A stretch of 64,000 nucleotides of DNA from Xylaria sp. FL1777 (taxonomy: Eukaryota; Ascomycota; Sordariomycetes; Xylariales; Xylariaceae). The number at the start of each line of letters is the position of its first letter. Position 1 is the stretch's first letter. The notes under the pieces were generated by a model. It was not told the origin of the DNA. It made no database searches and worked only from the letters and a program-made list of their open reading frames with translations. Where the stretch lies: assembly GCA_022578965.1 (NCBI GenBank), contig MU400516.1:1-64000 (forward strand), read 5' to 3'. Shown piece after piece: positions 35,626-46,700 of the stretch. A program made the position numbers and the translations under genes.

Positions 35626-38403
35626 ATGGTAAGATCTTCCTGCCAGATTATTTGGTTGCGTTCCACCCCATACGACGTCTTATTGCATAAGCCCTCGCCG
35701 ATGTGCAAGCCGTATTGACTTGTGGATAGAGTAATTCTAATCTGAGAAAACGCCGCCCTCATGGCCACGAGGGTGCCCCTGCGGTGCCTGTGGCCCATGA
35801 TCCTTCTCTGTACCCTGCTATTTCTGCGACTGTGTTCCCCTCTGAGGACCTTTCGCTGGATCAGATACATATACTTAACCAGGCTGCTGCCATCCTCAAC
35901 TGCCCGGTCTCTGAGCTATATAACCTTGGCCATCGAAGGCCCGGCCCGTCACCTCTCTACGCCCCCCTCTCATCGTATAGCATACCCTCCAAAAGGCAAC
36001 GCGTGAGCACAGATCTTACGGTAATGCCACCCCGGGAGAAATCACCAGCGGTCGACCAAGACATCTCTGGTCCCCATGGCGAGTCGCTCAACGGCTTCGC
36101 CTTGGGCGTGGGGTCGTCTCGCCTGGCACAGTGCTTCGCCAGCTTCTCTGTATGTTCACCTTGCATAACATGTGAGCCTCAAGGTCTGTAGCCGTAGCCC
36201 TTGATCATGACCACGCTGCAAGGATGCTAAATTCCCACCTAGGTTACGCCGGCATACCGGCACCTAGTCCATATGACTACGCTGAGACACGGCCCTACAT
36301 TGACAACAAGCCCCAGTCTACCCAGTCGATGTCTGGCACACTGTCTCCGGTCCCACCCAGGCTGTTTGCTAGCGATAGCCCTATGGTGACGCAGCAGATG
36401 TTCCCCAATTACACTGTTCTGCAGCCGGACCGATCAATGGCTATTCAACCTACCACCAGTCGCGAGGGAATGGTATACCCTGGGCCTGTACCTAGTCAAG
36501 GATATTCAGAGCAACCAGTGGTGCAGCCGATGGTGCAACCCAACTCACCTCTTCCACCAAATAATCACATCACGGGAATCCCGGTCTTTACCACTCCACT
36601 ATCGGGAGGAGCTGAAGGGCCTAGAAGACATTATAGTAACACTCAGGCATATGTTCACGCTGAAGTTGACAGAAGTTCTATACATGTACAGACCCGGGAA
36701 TTAGACTTTGTTGCGTCAAGCCAAAAGCCGCCTCCCGCAAGAAGAGGGCCGTTCAGAAACCAGCATGACAGGGAAAGGACAGCTGAAACAAGACGGATTG
36801 GGAGCTGCATTCGCTGCAGAATGCAACGGATACGGGTATGTCTTCAGTTTCGTGAATTGGTTTTCAAAATTTTGGTGGTATTGGAATGGTCTCTTGCTGA
36901 CCAGGATAACCAGTGTGAAACGAATCCAGACGACAAAGCTGGTACTTGCCTAACTTGCTTGCGAGTGTCAAATGTGAAAGTATGGAGAATGCCATGTCTT
37001 CGGTACAAGATTACCGACGTGAGACTCTTTAAACCTGGGCCAGTGAAAGGTCACGAGTGGACACGACGGTGGGTAGAAGGTGTTCCGGATGATATTTCGC
37101 ATTGGGCGTCGACGGAAACCCGAAAGGTCAGGGTAACGGAGGGTTACACCAAAGAGACGGTTGAGCTTCGGGTTAGGCAGTTTGTGCCTCAAGATGGCGA
37201 CTCGCTCGAGCGATCGTGGGTGCATAATGGCGTCAGAAAGCGAGTCAGGATTCCCGCTTACGCTATCGTAAACCTGGAAGAAGCAAAGAGCGCCTATTCC
37301 GCTTACATCAACAATAGTTTTGTGGAGTGTTGCAAGAAGATACTCGTTGGTAAGGATAAACTGCTGTTAGGGACATATGCAGCGGCACTAAAAGTTACGC
37401 GGGATCCTATGGCCGGTGATAAGGAAAAGGAGCTTTTGAACAAAGCACTTCAGCTGTGGATGGCTGTTCGTATGACTACGAAGTCAACAGTTATCGTGGG
37501 TGAAGAGACGCTGGGGATGACTCCCGACATTATGGATGAAACAAGCTCTCTGCGAGGAAAGATACCTCTCCCGCCGGTGATGGGAGCGCAAATCGAGCTG
37601 GTTTTAATCCATCAGATCCAGTCCAGTCTTCGAAGAGAGATGCTGGACAACTTGCAGACCATAACACAAGCTAACAAGCAGCATACGTGGTTTACCACGT
37701 ACCTCATAACTTTCATATTACTTCATAACGTAGCTCTTCTTTGTCAGCACGACGCCAGTTACGCTCGTAAACATGGCATGAAGGTAAGTCGGCTGCTCAC
37801 AGGCTGAAGAGTTACTCCTAAGAGAAAGCCAGATAGCTGACTATTGAACCCCAGACTCGTTTTGCAAGGGAGGACATGGTCAGGGAATACCAGTTGGGTG
37901 AGTACATGTTTCAGTCTCCTCCCTTTCGGAAATGGGATGCCTAACGTTTAAACAGGCGCAAACATTCTATTGGCGTACTTCCACTACTGCAACAAAGGTA
38001 TGATGACATAGCTCGAAGATAATGTGTGATGAGGTGCAGGGTAGGGTTGACCAAGCGATAGGCATACACCCGTTCTCGGCAGAGTGCAAAGAGCAGGACT
38101 TGACGACGTTAGCCGCGCTTAATGAGCAGAGGGCCCAGTTTGTCAGGCAAACGAAACTACATGTAGACAAGCACAGTAAGCTGTCCCTACAAGAAACAGT
38201 CTAGTTAAGTTTCTTGAGATGGGGGGATATATACATGTACCGCCGGTGTAGGATTCATTAAGGTACGAACTCTAGTTACTAACCAATGACCATTCATAGG
38301 GAAATCGTGGGCCAAGGTTCGGGAAAGTAATGACTACGAGGACGATTTTTTTTATATAAGCCAACTATTTGAGGAGAATTGGACGCCGCAGCCAACAATC
38401 TGA
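35626..38403 (+). CDS. Zn2Cys6 zinc-cluster protein, about 736 aa, 8 exons
   Basis: Exons: 35626-35628, 35730-36171, 36243-36835, 36914-37783, 37855-37897, 37956-37997, 38062-38175, 38300-38403. All junctions are GT-AG and keep phase (2211 nt). The zinc cluster spans residues 337-373 (C-IR-C-RMQRIR-C ... C-LT-C ... PC), and its third Cys is created by the splice at 36835/36914. It is followed by LRYKITDVRLFKPG and HEWTRRW. The C-terminus has GANILLAYFHYCNKG and LFEENWTP. These blocks resemble a family of orphan fungal C6 proteins known from Sordariomycetes (recollection, not searched). No fungal-TF regulatory domain recognised. Start: ATG followed at once by a GTAAGA intron with TTGAC branch and GATAG acceptor; this tiny first exon is the least certain part. 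Likely a nuclear regulator; target unknown. Confidence 0.8.
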
Positions 38404-40325
38404 ACTACCATCGCAAGTCCGTATCGCTCCTTCGCGCTAGCTGTCATGAGGCATGAGATTGGCACTGGAGAGGCACAGGAGACTGATGTAGGAAATGAGT
38501 AGTGTAGGTTATATCCAAAGATCTAGCTATACCAGATAAAGAAAAGAAGAACAACTAGTGCTTATACCTACTGAGCTTGGATTGTGCATGCATTGCGCGA
38601 GAGATGAACGTAGTATAAACCCGGTTCTGGATTGCTCTGCATTGCTAAGATAGTAAAGGATGAGTTTGGAGGGACGGGAGAAGATGACATGAGATCATCC
38701 GCGATCTTGTATAACAGGCCAACTGGACACCAGCTTGGTGTGAGAGACCAACTAGCCAGCCAGCCATATGTATTTCTATCTCATGCGGGTGTTACGAGGT
38801 TTTTGTAACGGCGCACCCTCTCGTCTTGATAGATACCACCGAAGACCACCCGAAGTTGTGGCCCCAGGATGTGAGTGGCTCACATTACGCTATATCCACT
38901 AACCCGGTTACAAACAGAAAAAGAAAAGGATGGGGGCCGGGGTGTACATCGGCACTATACATCGTAGTACGCACTATACACTATATTGCACCACATCATC
39001 AACCTAGTCACCCAGCCCGTCTCAGAGACTTGCTGCGAGCTGCCTTATTTATCTGCGTCTGCGTCCCGTCTCGCGCTTGCGTATGCATCTGGGCGAACAT
39101 AATCTACTGATTTCCCGATATAGGATGGACCTCGTCGGCTCATCACCCCACATAACCGATTGTCTAGCGTAATGTCGATCAGCTGTGTATGCGTAAGTAT
39201 CTAGATATGGTACTGCATGTGAGGAGGGTCTGTGATATCCGGGCTGGATCCGATGGGACTAACCCGTCTTTGACGTGTTTGCGGCAGATGGATGCATATG
39301 GCAAGGATAGGGACACGATGAAGACCATGCCTTCGGTCCAGCTACTTGGGTAAAGAAGAGTGGTGCCAAGAGGAAGAATGGCAAGCCAAGTTATGACCCG
39401 TCCCGGCTAGATACTCCCTGGCAGAGCCAAGCCCCCCGTCTAAGTGGTCTTCATCTCAATGTGGCGTTCAATCGTCCATAGAACGGGGTCCGTCCTCACC
39501 TTTACGAGCCTCATGCTGTCGACTACCTGTGCCGCCTTGCCCTATTCGACTGATACTAAGCAGAATGGTTGAGGCTCAGGAACCCGGGCCGTTCAGGGTT
39601 CATATACCTCCAACACTCTTAACCTCCCAGAGCACGCCACCCAACCTCGCGGAAGGATCTCCCTGTGCAGGGACGCAAAAACGTAGTCTAGTATCTCAGA
39701 AGGAGCACTACTGTTGTCTCATAGTTTGAACCGGGAGGGTGTCAGTGGAAAGGGTGTTTGGGCTTCAACGATGACACCGGGGCTACATCGATTGTCCTAC
39801 ACTGCGTCCAATTTAATCTGTTACAACTCATCTCAGTTTTCTCTCTTCTCGTCCTCGCCCTGCTATCACAGCATTGCTTTGTTGTTCCAACGACGGCAAC
39901 GCTGGGCGGCAGAATCCAGACATCTTGTCACCCTGTTCTACGCCAGCACACTCCGTCATACATATATGACAGTATTGGTTTCCTATTTATGAAGCACACA
40001 GTCGCTCTTTTGGTGGAACCTTTGAGCTACATCATCGTGTTCAGATCTTCCTGTCCCTCCATATACAACTTCCTAGCACGGTTGGGACCTCTGGCCGGTT
40101 CCCTCAACTTACTCTATATATATACATATACATCTTGACTCTATCTTTCGGGACATCGTCCATTTTCAGACCATATCTGCATCCTTGTCAACAATTCTAG
40201 CAATATCAGGCTTACTTGCAGTATCTTTAAAGTTTGGTATTGGCCGGGTTATTCTTCGTTACCCCGGAGAGGCTTAATTGGTTCACAGACACGTCATTAA
40301 TACGAACGAATACCCCAATCGCAGG
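38404..40325. other. Intergenic, 1.9 kb
   Basis: No gene seen. Frames at 38826-39110 and 39714-40138 are short, overlap and have no motif. 39,700-40,320 is CT-rich on the plus strand (runs such as TTTTCTCTCTTCTCGTCCTC), which fits the promoter/5' UTR of the dioxygenase gene. Confidence 0.6.
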
Positions 40326-41777
40326 ATGGGGGACGTCCAAATTGCAGGTCCCGTACTGGCCCCAAATCTGAGCAACGTTGGTCTTTCGGTGCATCTGCAT
40401 ACTTCAGCGCGCCCAGACCATGCTCAAGACAGTTTGGTTGATCTACCGAGTGGCTATCCGTCCCAGATATGCAACTCATTCGCCTGGTCCAAGACAGACT
40501 TTGTGGGAGAAGCAAGCTACGTTTACCGTCTATCCGCGGCAGAGGTAGCAGAGCTACGTCAGGCCAAAGATGACTTCAAAGGTACCTACTCGTAGGATAC
40601 CGCATTCGAGACCAAACATGCTGATTTCATTCGTCTTCTTAGCTCAAGAGTTAGATGGAAATCAAGTAAACCAGGATAACTTCCATCTACCAAATCTTGG
40701 TCCCAAGCTACGGATGCTAAGAGATGATATCTATAATGGCAAGGGCTTTCACGTCATCCGCGGGCTGAATCCCGGTGACTATTGCGTCGAAGATCTTGCG
40801 ATCATCCGGCTGGGAGTCCAGGCATACATCGCCGATCAATGTGGGCGCCAAGATCATCGAGGGAACATGCTAGGTATTCACCCCGATCTATGGATGGACG
40901 AGGGAGCCAGCCCTGAGCTTACACGGAACAGTGCACATTGTGGCCGATAACTCGTCTGAGATCAAACTTGGCCACCACCGTCATTCCACCTCGGCCATTG
41001 TAGGCATCTCTCAGACCCAGAAGAAGGGGTTTGCTCTCGGCTAATGAAAACTGTTACCTGCTAGTCATTCCACAACGAGGAAGCCGGTGACGTGATAAGC
41101 TGGCTGACCTGCGGCACCTCGAAGACGGGAGGCAGATGCATTCTCGCCCCTGTTTACACAATTTATAACATCCTTGCCGCACATCGCCCCGATGTCATCC
41201 GGACGCTGACAAAATCTGATTGGCCCATCGCGCTGTACGTTCCCCCGTTCACTCTCGGAGCTCTCTGCTGGTAGTGTACACCAGGGCACTGTGAAGACGA
41301 GACTAACAATCGCCGTGGACACGGCATGCCAGCCCGCGCTTCCAGTGTCGCCCGTTGATGTTCTACCACGAGTCCAGGTTGATGATGAACTTTAGTCGCA
41401 CGCCTCTGCTGGGCAGCGCCGCGCACCCCAGGCCGAGCCACCTCCCTCAGCTCAACGACCGCCAGTGTGAGGCGCTGAACCTGGTGGAGGCCATCGCCCG
41501 GGCTCTACAGCTGGAGATCAAGACCCGCAGTGGCGACATGCACTTCATCAACAACTTCACCATCCTGCACCGGCGGGAGGGGTTCGTCGATGGTGCGTCG
41601 CCGGATGAGAAGCGGCACCTAGTCCGCATGCGACTGCGGAGCTCGAGTATGGGGTGGTCCATCCCAGAAAGTCTCCACCAAGAATGGACAGATGCGTTTG
41701 CAGAGAATGGTCCCAAGACGTGGCACTTGGAGCCGATGCCCGGGGACGCCTTTCCCCTCCGCAAATACACGAACTAG
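40326..41777 (+). CDS. TauD/TfdA-family Fe(II)/2-oxoglutarate dioxygenase-like protein, 389 aa
   Basis: Five exons: 40326-40581, 40643-40873, 40932-40999, 41065-41234, 41333-41777. All GT-AG, phases close, 1170 nt. Spliced blocks: PSGYPSQI near residue 40, DGNQVNQDNF and LPNLGPKL (about 88-105), a GFHVIRGL core strand, GNML-VHIVADNSS across the exon 2/3 joint, FHNE (H188, E190), and PRFQCRPLMFYHE created by the exon 4/5 splice. HFINN...LHRREGF follows with H321, then HLVRMRLR (R340). H188-x-E190 and H321 fit the 2-His-1-carboxylate iron site with Glu in place of the usual Asp; R340 would hold 2-oxoglutarate. Start: first in-frame ATG. Fungal relatives are annotated as taurine-catabolism-like or clavaminate-synthase-like, but the substrate is unknown and no biosynthetic cluster surrounds it. 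Without splicing it looks like a broken pseudogene. Confidence 0.85.
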
Positions 41778-43271
41778 AGGCGGGCACGGTTTTTTACAAG
41801 GCTACAAGTGGTCACAGAAGTCCTCGGTTGGCTATGGGTTGTTCTTTTTTTTTTTTTGGTTCCCTCTGGCCAAGCCCATTCTCAGCAGACAGCCAGCCCA
41901 TAACGGAGTTCAGGTTCGGGGGTTGGAGGGCGGATAAAAAAAAAAGACATAAACAAGGGTCTCATCGAAGTTTACGGCAAAGGGGAAAAAAAGGTCCACG
42001 GTTTCTTCCAGGGTGTGTAGATTGCAACAAGGTTAAAATGGCGAAGACGTGTGAAGCGAGCAAATTCTCTTGGCAGTATATTACATTGTTCGTAACGCGG
42101 ATTCCTAGTGGTGATGGCGATGTGATGGTGGTGAAGGGTGCGTGCGGTAGGAAGACTTACACCCCACAACGAATGTGAGAATCGACACCCTCCCTGTACG
42201 GGCATTCAGGTAGTGGTGGTTAAGCGGGCTCTTGGCACTTCAGCTACCTACAGTACACTACATTACAGAGCATATTAGAGTTGTATGAGTCGTTCAGAGC
42301 AGGTAGAGTTTTTGGGAACGGGATCTCTAGGTACTGCGTATAGCTGGGTATAATTAGATATGGTGTAGAGAAACCCGGACTACTGTACACTAGGACGAAT
42401 AGGCCCTGTTCGAGAGTCACCTAAGATGTATGTGTATATGCACGATACGTGTACATAGCCAACAGCTTACCTTGTGTAGACGCATGTACTTGAAATGAAT
42501 TAAAGGAAAGCTGCACAATAAAAATACTTCACGTTGCGTAGCACTGTATTGACAAATCAGTCTTGATGCGTAGCCAACGGGAGGTTGTCCGAAACCATAC
42601 AGAAAACATATAGACTCTCTACATACATATGATGATTTATCAGTGCTCCGGAAAGGACTGACAGTTGTGCTTGATTCGATGTGTAGTATACGATAGTCCT
42701 ACGTGTAGATAGTTCTCCCCATAAGTAAGTAAGTAGTGACGCGAAGGAATCAAGCGTCAGGTTATAGAATTCAGCTGTGGAGTCGAGGTTGAGCGACAAG
42801 GTCAAGGTCAAGGTTGCCGACATGGCACTGTGAGACATCATTTCCGATAACCTGGTTTACCCTCGCGATCTCGACATCCTGACCTAGCGTGATCCTGGAA
42901 ATGGTATAACTTTTCTTCATGTAAGTAAGCACCAAGCCCCGAGTGTACACTACATTTCACTTCACCGCTCCGGGCCTTTTGTTGAATGTATCTGTCGTCA
43001 TGCTCTGGATCGTCCCGGCTTGTGAATATGGACAGACAAGTGTGTTTTTGGAGCATCATCGATCGAGCATATTAAGCACCCTATAATATAGCCGTATAAA
43101 GACAGACCTTATCTATAGTTTTGAAACTTACATAGTACAGTAGCTAGATCGATACTCACACTACGGAGATAGGTAGGTACTCATAAATACCTACTTACTT
43201 AAGGTCATGCATGCATGTTGTAGTCTGCAGCTAACTCGTCTCATCTCTAACCCCTGCACGTACCCCACATA
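41778..43271. other. Intergenic sequence right of the dioxygenase gene
   Basis: No gene supported. Contains a T11 run near 41848, an A-rich run at 41935-41946 and several TACCTA/TAGGTA words. The minus frame 42557-42841 is unremarkable. Confidence 0.55.
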
Positions 43272-43735
43272 TGCGGAGGGCCATTACCACATAACACCGA
43301 CAATCAAAAAAGAGGTGGAGTAAAAGACCAAACTGATGGCTTTTTTTTATACACACACTTACATTTAATTGAATTAATTCATCGTACAAATCTATATTTA
43401 ATTGAATTAATCTGTTTATTTTTTTATTCATTTAGTTCTGGCTTTGTTAGAATGTTTGGTACTTGTAGCTTTCTAGTTTGTCGGTGGCATGTGGTAGTGG
43501 CCCACGGATAGGTGGGCCACTACCACATGCCACCGACAATCAGAAGTTCAAGATTTAATTAAAAAAAAAAGGTAGTATTATAATTATTAATGCTATAATT
43601 ACCTTTTTACCTAATTAGAATAAAATAAAAGGCTGTAATTGTGGTGTAATTGTGGTGTAATTGTGATAAATGCTGCTTTTTGGGCTTTCTGAATTTCATT
43701 TTCGTTTGTCGGTGTTATGTGGTAATGGCCCACCG
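43272..43735. mobile_element. 464-bp non-autonomous foldback/MITE-like element with internal palindrome
   Basis: Outer inverted repeats are 43278-43303 and 43706-43731, a perfect 26 bp (30 bp with one mismatch at 43274-43735). The left half is bounded inside by 43478-43505 and the right half by 43512-43539. Those two are perfect 28-bp inverses of each other, separated by GGATAG, and are a three-base variant of the outer repeat. The interior is AT-rich with no frame; an 11-bp GTAATTGTGGT-like unit is repeated three times near 43635-43667. CCACATA flanks both sides (43265-43271 and 43737-43743), 7 of 8 bases if an 8-bp duplication is assumed, as for hAT elements. It resembles two MITE copies fused end to end. 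Confidence 0.75.
43478..43539. repeat. Perfect 28-bp inverted repeat with 6-base loop
   Basis: The arms 43478-43505 and 43512-43539 are exactly complementary, and the loop is GGATAG. The arm core GGTGGCATGTGGTAGTGG is a variant of the outer terminal repeat of the surrounding element. It would form a very stable hairpin in single-stranded DNA or RNA. Confidence 0.92.
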
Positions 43736-46700
43736 TCCACATACTCTAATAACCAGACTAGACTGGATACGGTATTCGTCTCAACCTATAAGGCGTATCT
43801 GGCCTGTCTAGCGTGACAGACGCAGACGCTAGGGTAATGTACAGTGCTAGCGTCGCAACCAAATTCGACGACGACTAGGTAGTCGGCAGGTATCCTATAT
43901 GCAGTGTAAGCGTAATGTGGTCTAGTGTAGTCGGCGTTATACATCTGTGCTAGTTCTATCTTGAATCACGGTCAAGGACATGACACCGATAGGTTATTTA
44001 CATATTTGCTATCGTCGATGTTCGATGTCCTACCGTCTCCTACCGTTGGCCGTGTTACACATCAAGTGACTAGGTTAGTCTAGGAGCTGCCGAGATCCCA
44101 AGACGTTGCATTCTTGATCTATACTAGACTCCATTAAGGCGACTCCCACTTACTGTACATGTCCGCACGCATACGCCAGTGTCCTGACTATCGCACAGAC
44201 ACAGACCTGAGATCAAAAACTGCCGACTTACATAACTCTATATGCGTACGTACGTACGTATGCTTGTTAGTACCTATGCCTGGCCTACCTTGCGCATACC
44301 TTGACACGACCACAGCTAGACCTGCATTACTGCATTGGCTAGCAGCTTGGAAATACGAGCCCTGTCCTGTCCTGCCCTGTACGGGATCCCCTCCTTGATG
44401 CCTTAATGAAGCCGAATCGCCCTCTTCAGTACCATGGCTCGTGTCGCAAACCGTCCACTCACGGCCGACGGGCTCGAGCCTGAAACAAGATACCGGTATT
44501 CATAAGCCGAAGGTCTCGTACCCATGTCGTTTCGCCGTTGTTCGTTCGCCGGTATAAAAGTCTCCAACCGCTCATCTGTTACCTACCTTTGTCGTGGGCT
44601 CCCAGAAACGTTGTATTTGTTTCGCTTCACCTTGGCCTCTCTTGGTTTTGTCCCGTAGCACGTCTACCGATTAGACAGGATCCTCCCTTCGCCCTCGCGA
44701 GCACGCTTCTATGTGTCGACGGTAAAGACTCGGCATCTTGCCAGGGGTAGAATCGCAGATCAGGATTTTCGCTTAGATGTTGTACGATATGGTCGAGTTG
44801 GGTGGGAGCATAGCCACTAGGCGGTTGGAGCTAGCGCCTCCGAGGCAGCAAATCACTGTAGTCTTGTGAGTCCAGTCTAGATCCTTACGATCAGGTGCAG
44901 AATTTGGCGAACGTTTTTATCGACATGCATATACACCGGCGATATCTATCGCCCATATCCCATAATAGCCGCGCAGGGCGGAGCATAGCATATGCAACGG
45001 CCACTGCCTACGTATATTATGCCAGCTCGGTAGAGCGCACCCAGTACGACTGCAACGACGCTACGGTATACTGTGCCTAAAGTACTCAAGGCTACATATA
45101 CTGAAATGGGAAATAATCAAGACTACCCGCCAGTTCCGTGAGAAAAACCCCAAGTAGTGCAGGCGCATAGAAGTCGCTTAAAATGAAGAGATACAAGGAA
45201 TGCAAGATGTATCTACCGCAATCTTGTCATCTGTCCGTGATTCGCCATGAGGCTGGGAGAAGACAGCCTCGCGAATCGTTACGGGCGCATGACGTAAGGT
45301 ACAATGTGCAGTGTATCGTCGTTTTAAACAGTCTGGTGTATCAATTGGTTGTGTTACACCTTCGTTTGGTTCGCCAGCGCATCCCTCAATCCGGCAACCC
45401 ATAATAAACACTACTGAGGAAAAGAAAAGGATGTGACATGTCCACCAAGCGCCCCCACCGGAGACCAGCCCGGATCCGCGGTGCCAGACAAGAAAGGATC
45501 TGGGCTAATTATGCTATGAATAGATCAATCGCTCACGTGTTTCTATATACGATTTGCGGTCCTTTTGCAGTCTTCTCTTGCCTTTGATGTTGGTTTGTTA
45601 TTGTGCCTCACGGTGGGCTCTATCGTGGAGCGGAAACCGCCGTCATGTATGCTTACCAACGAACATGTTTTATTAATTTACTTTGATTCATTTTTTCCGC
45701 CTTCGTGACCAACGTGCTCGCGAATCGTATGTCTTCTCCCATGGTTGTTTAACCTTAGGGGTAATGAAGATGAGGCGAAACCATGCGAGTAGAATTGCTG
45801 TTGTTCATCTACGGAACCAGCCGAAGCTTTTCAAAACGGCAACAAACAATGTATGGTTGGTTATAGCCTAAAAATCCTCGTGGATGCTTACGCATAGCGT
45901 ACCTGCATGCTAATCCCGGGACCGTTTGCATATGATTTCTCAGATGAATGGTTGTCACATTTTGATCGTGATATCTAAAGATCAGAGATACCCACAAATG
46001 CAATTTGCATGCCACAGCATGAAGCGTATACATGTCTAGTTTGAGCGGTTCTCGGGACCAAACCTCGTCATTACGATGTGCACTGTACTAGCTCCACAGC
46101 TCCGTGGCTATCTTATGTTACAAAAATTCACGATGAAAGGATTTTGCGTCTATAGGGGCCTCCTTTTCGTGTCACCTTGTCCCAAGAACCCCCTGGGGAG
46201 TCGCCTAGTGCAGTGTTTCGAAAGTTCTTATGGTTAGTCATTTACTTGGCTGATGTTTCAGGCATCGATAACTTAATTCGGTGAGTTCAGATGCCATGGT
46301 TTAACATGTGTCTTCTAGGATAGGAGGTATGAGCTTCCACCAAGATGGTGTCCTACAAGTCATTACGTGTCGGTGAACATACCAATATGAGAGACTAGCT
46401 CTTCCTATAACCAGGTCTTAGGCGGAAGTGTCACATTAATATCTAAGGTAATAGATATCTCTTCACCGCCTGGGAGTTGTGTGTATATACAATAGTATAT
46501 GAAGCCTAGCTATGTATTATACTTTGTCGTCACAGTACGGAGACTGAAATAGTCGAGTATGCTGAAGCATCTACCGCTCATAGAACCATACTATAGGTGG
46601 GTTACATCTAACTAAGCATGAAACAGACTGATTCAGAAGCCCCCAAACCTGCTGGTTAGTCGATATATAACATGTCATACCCGTTGACTCGCAGCTCCGG

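Noticed and set aside
35761..36006. ATG at 35761 with a good initiation context, giving an 81-residue hydrophobic peptide
   Set aside because: This frame is a shadow of the exon 35730-36171, whose frame (LSLDQIHILNQAA...) continues through six later splice junctions.
40570..41777. A broken dioxygenase pseudogene with frameshifts
   Set aside because: Four GT-AG introns with proper branch sites restore a continuous 389-residue protein with all expected motifs, so it is treated as an intact gene.
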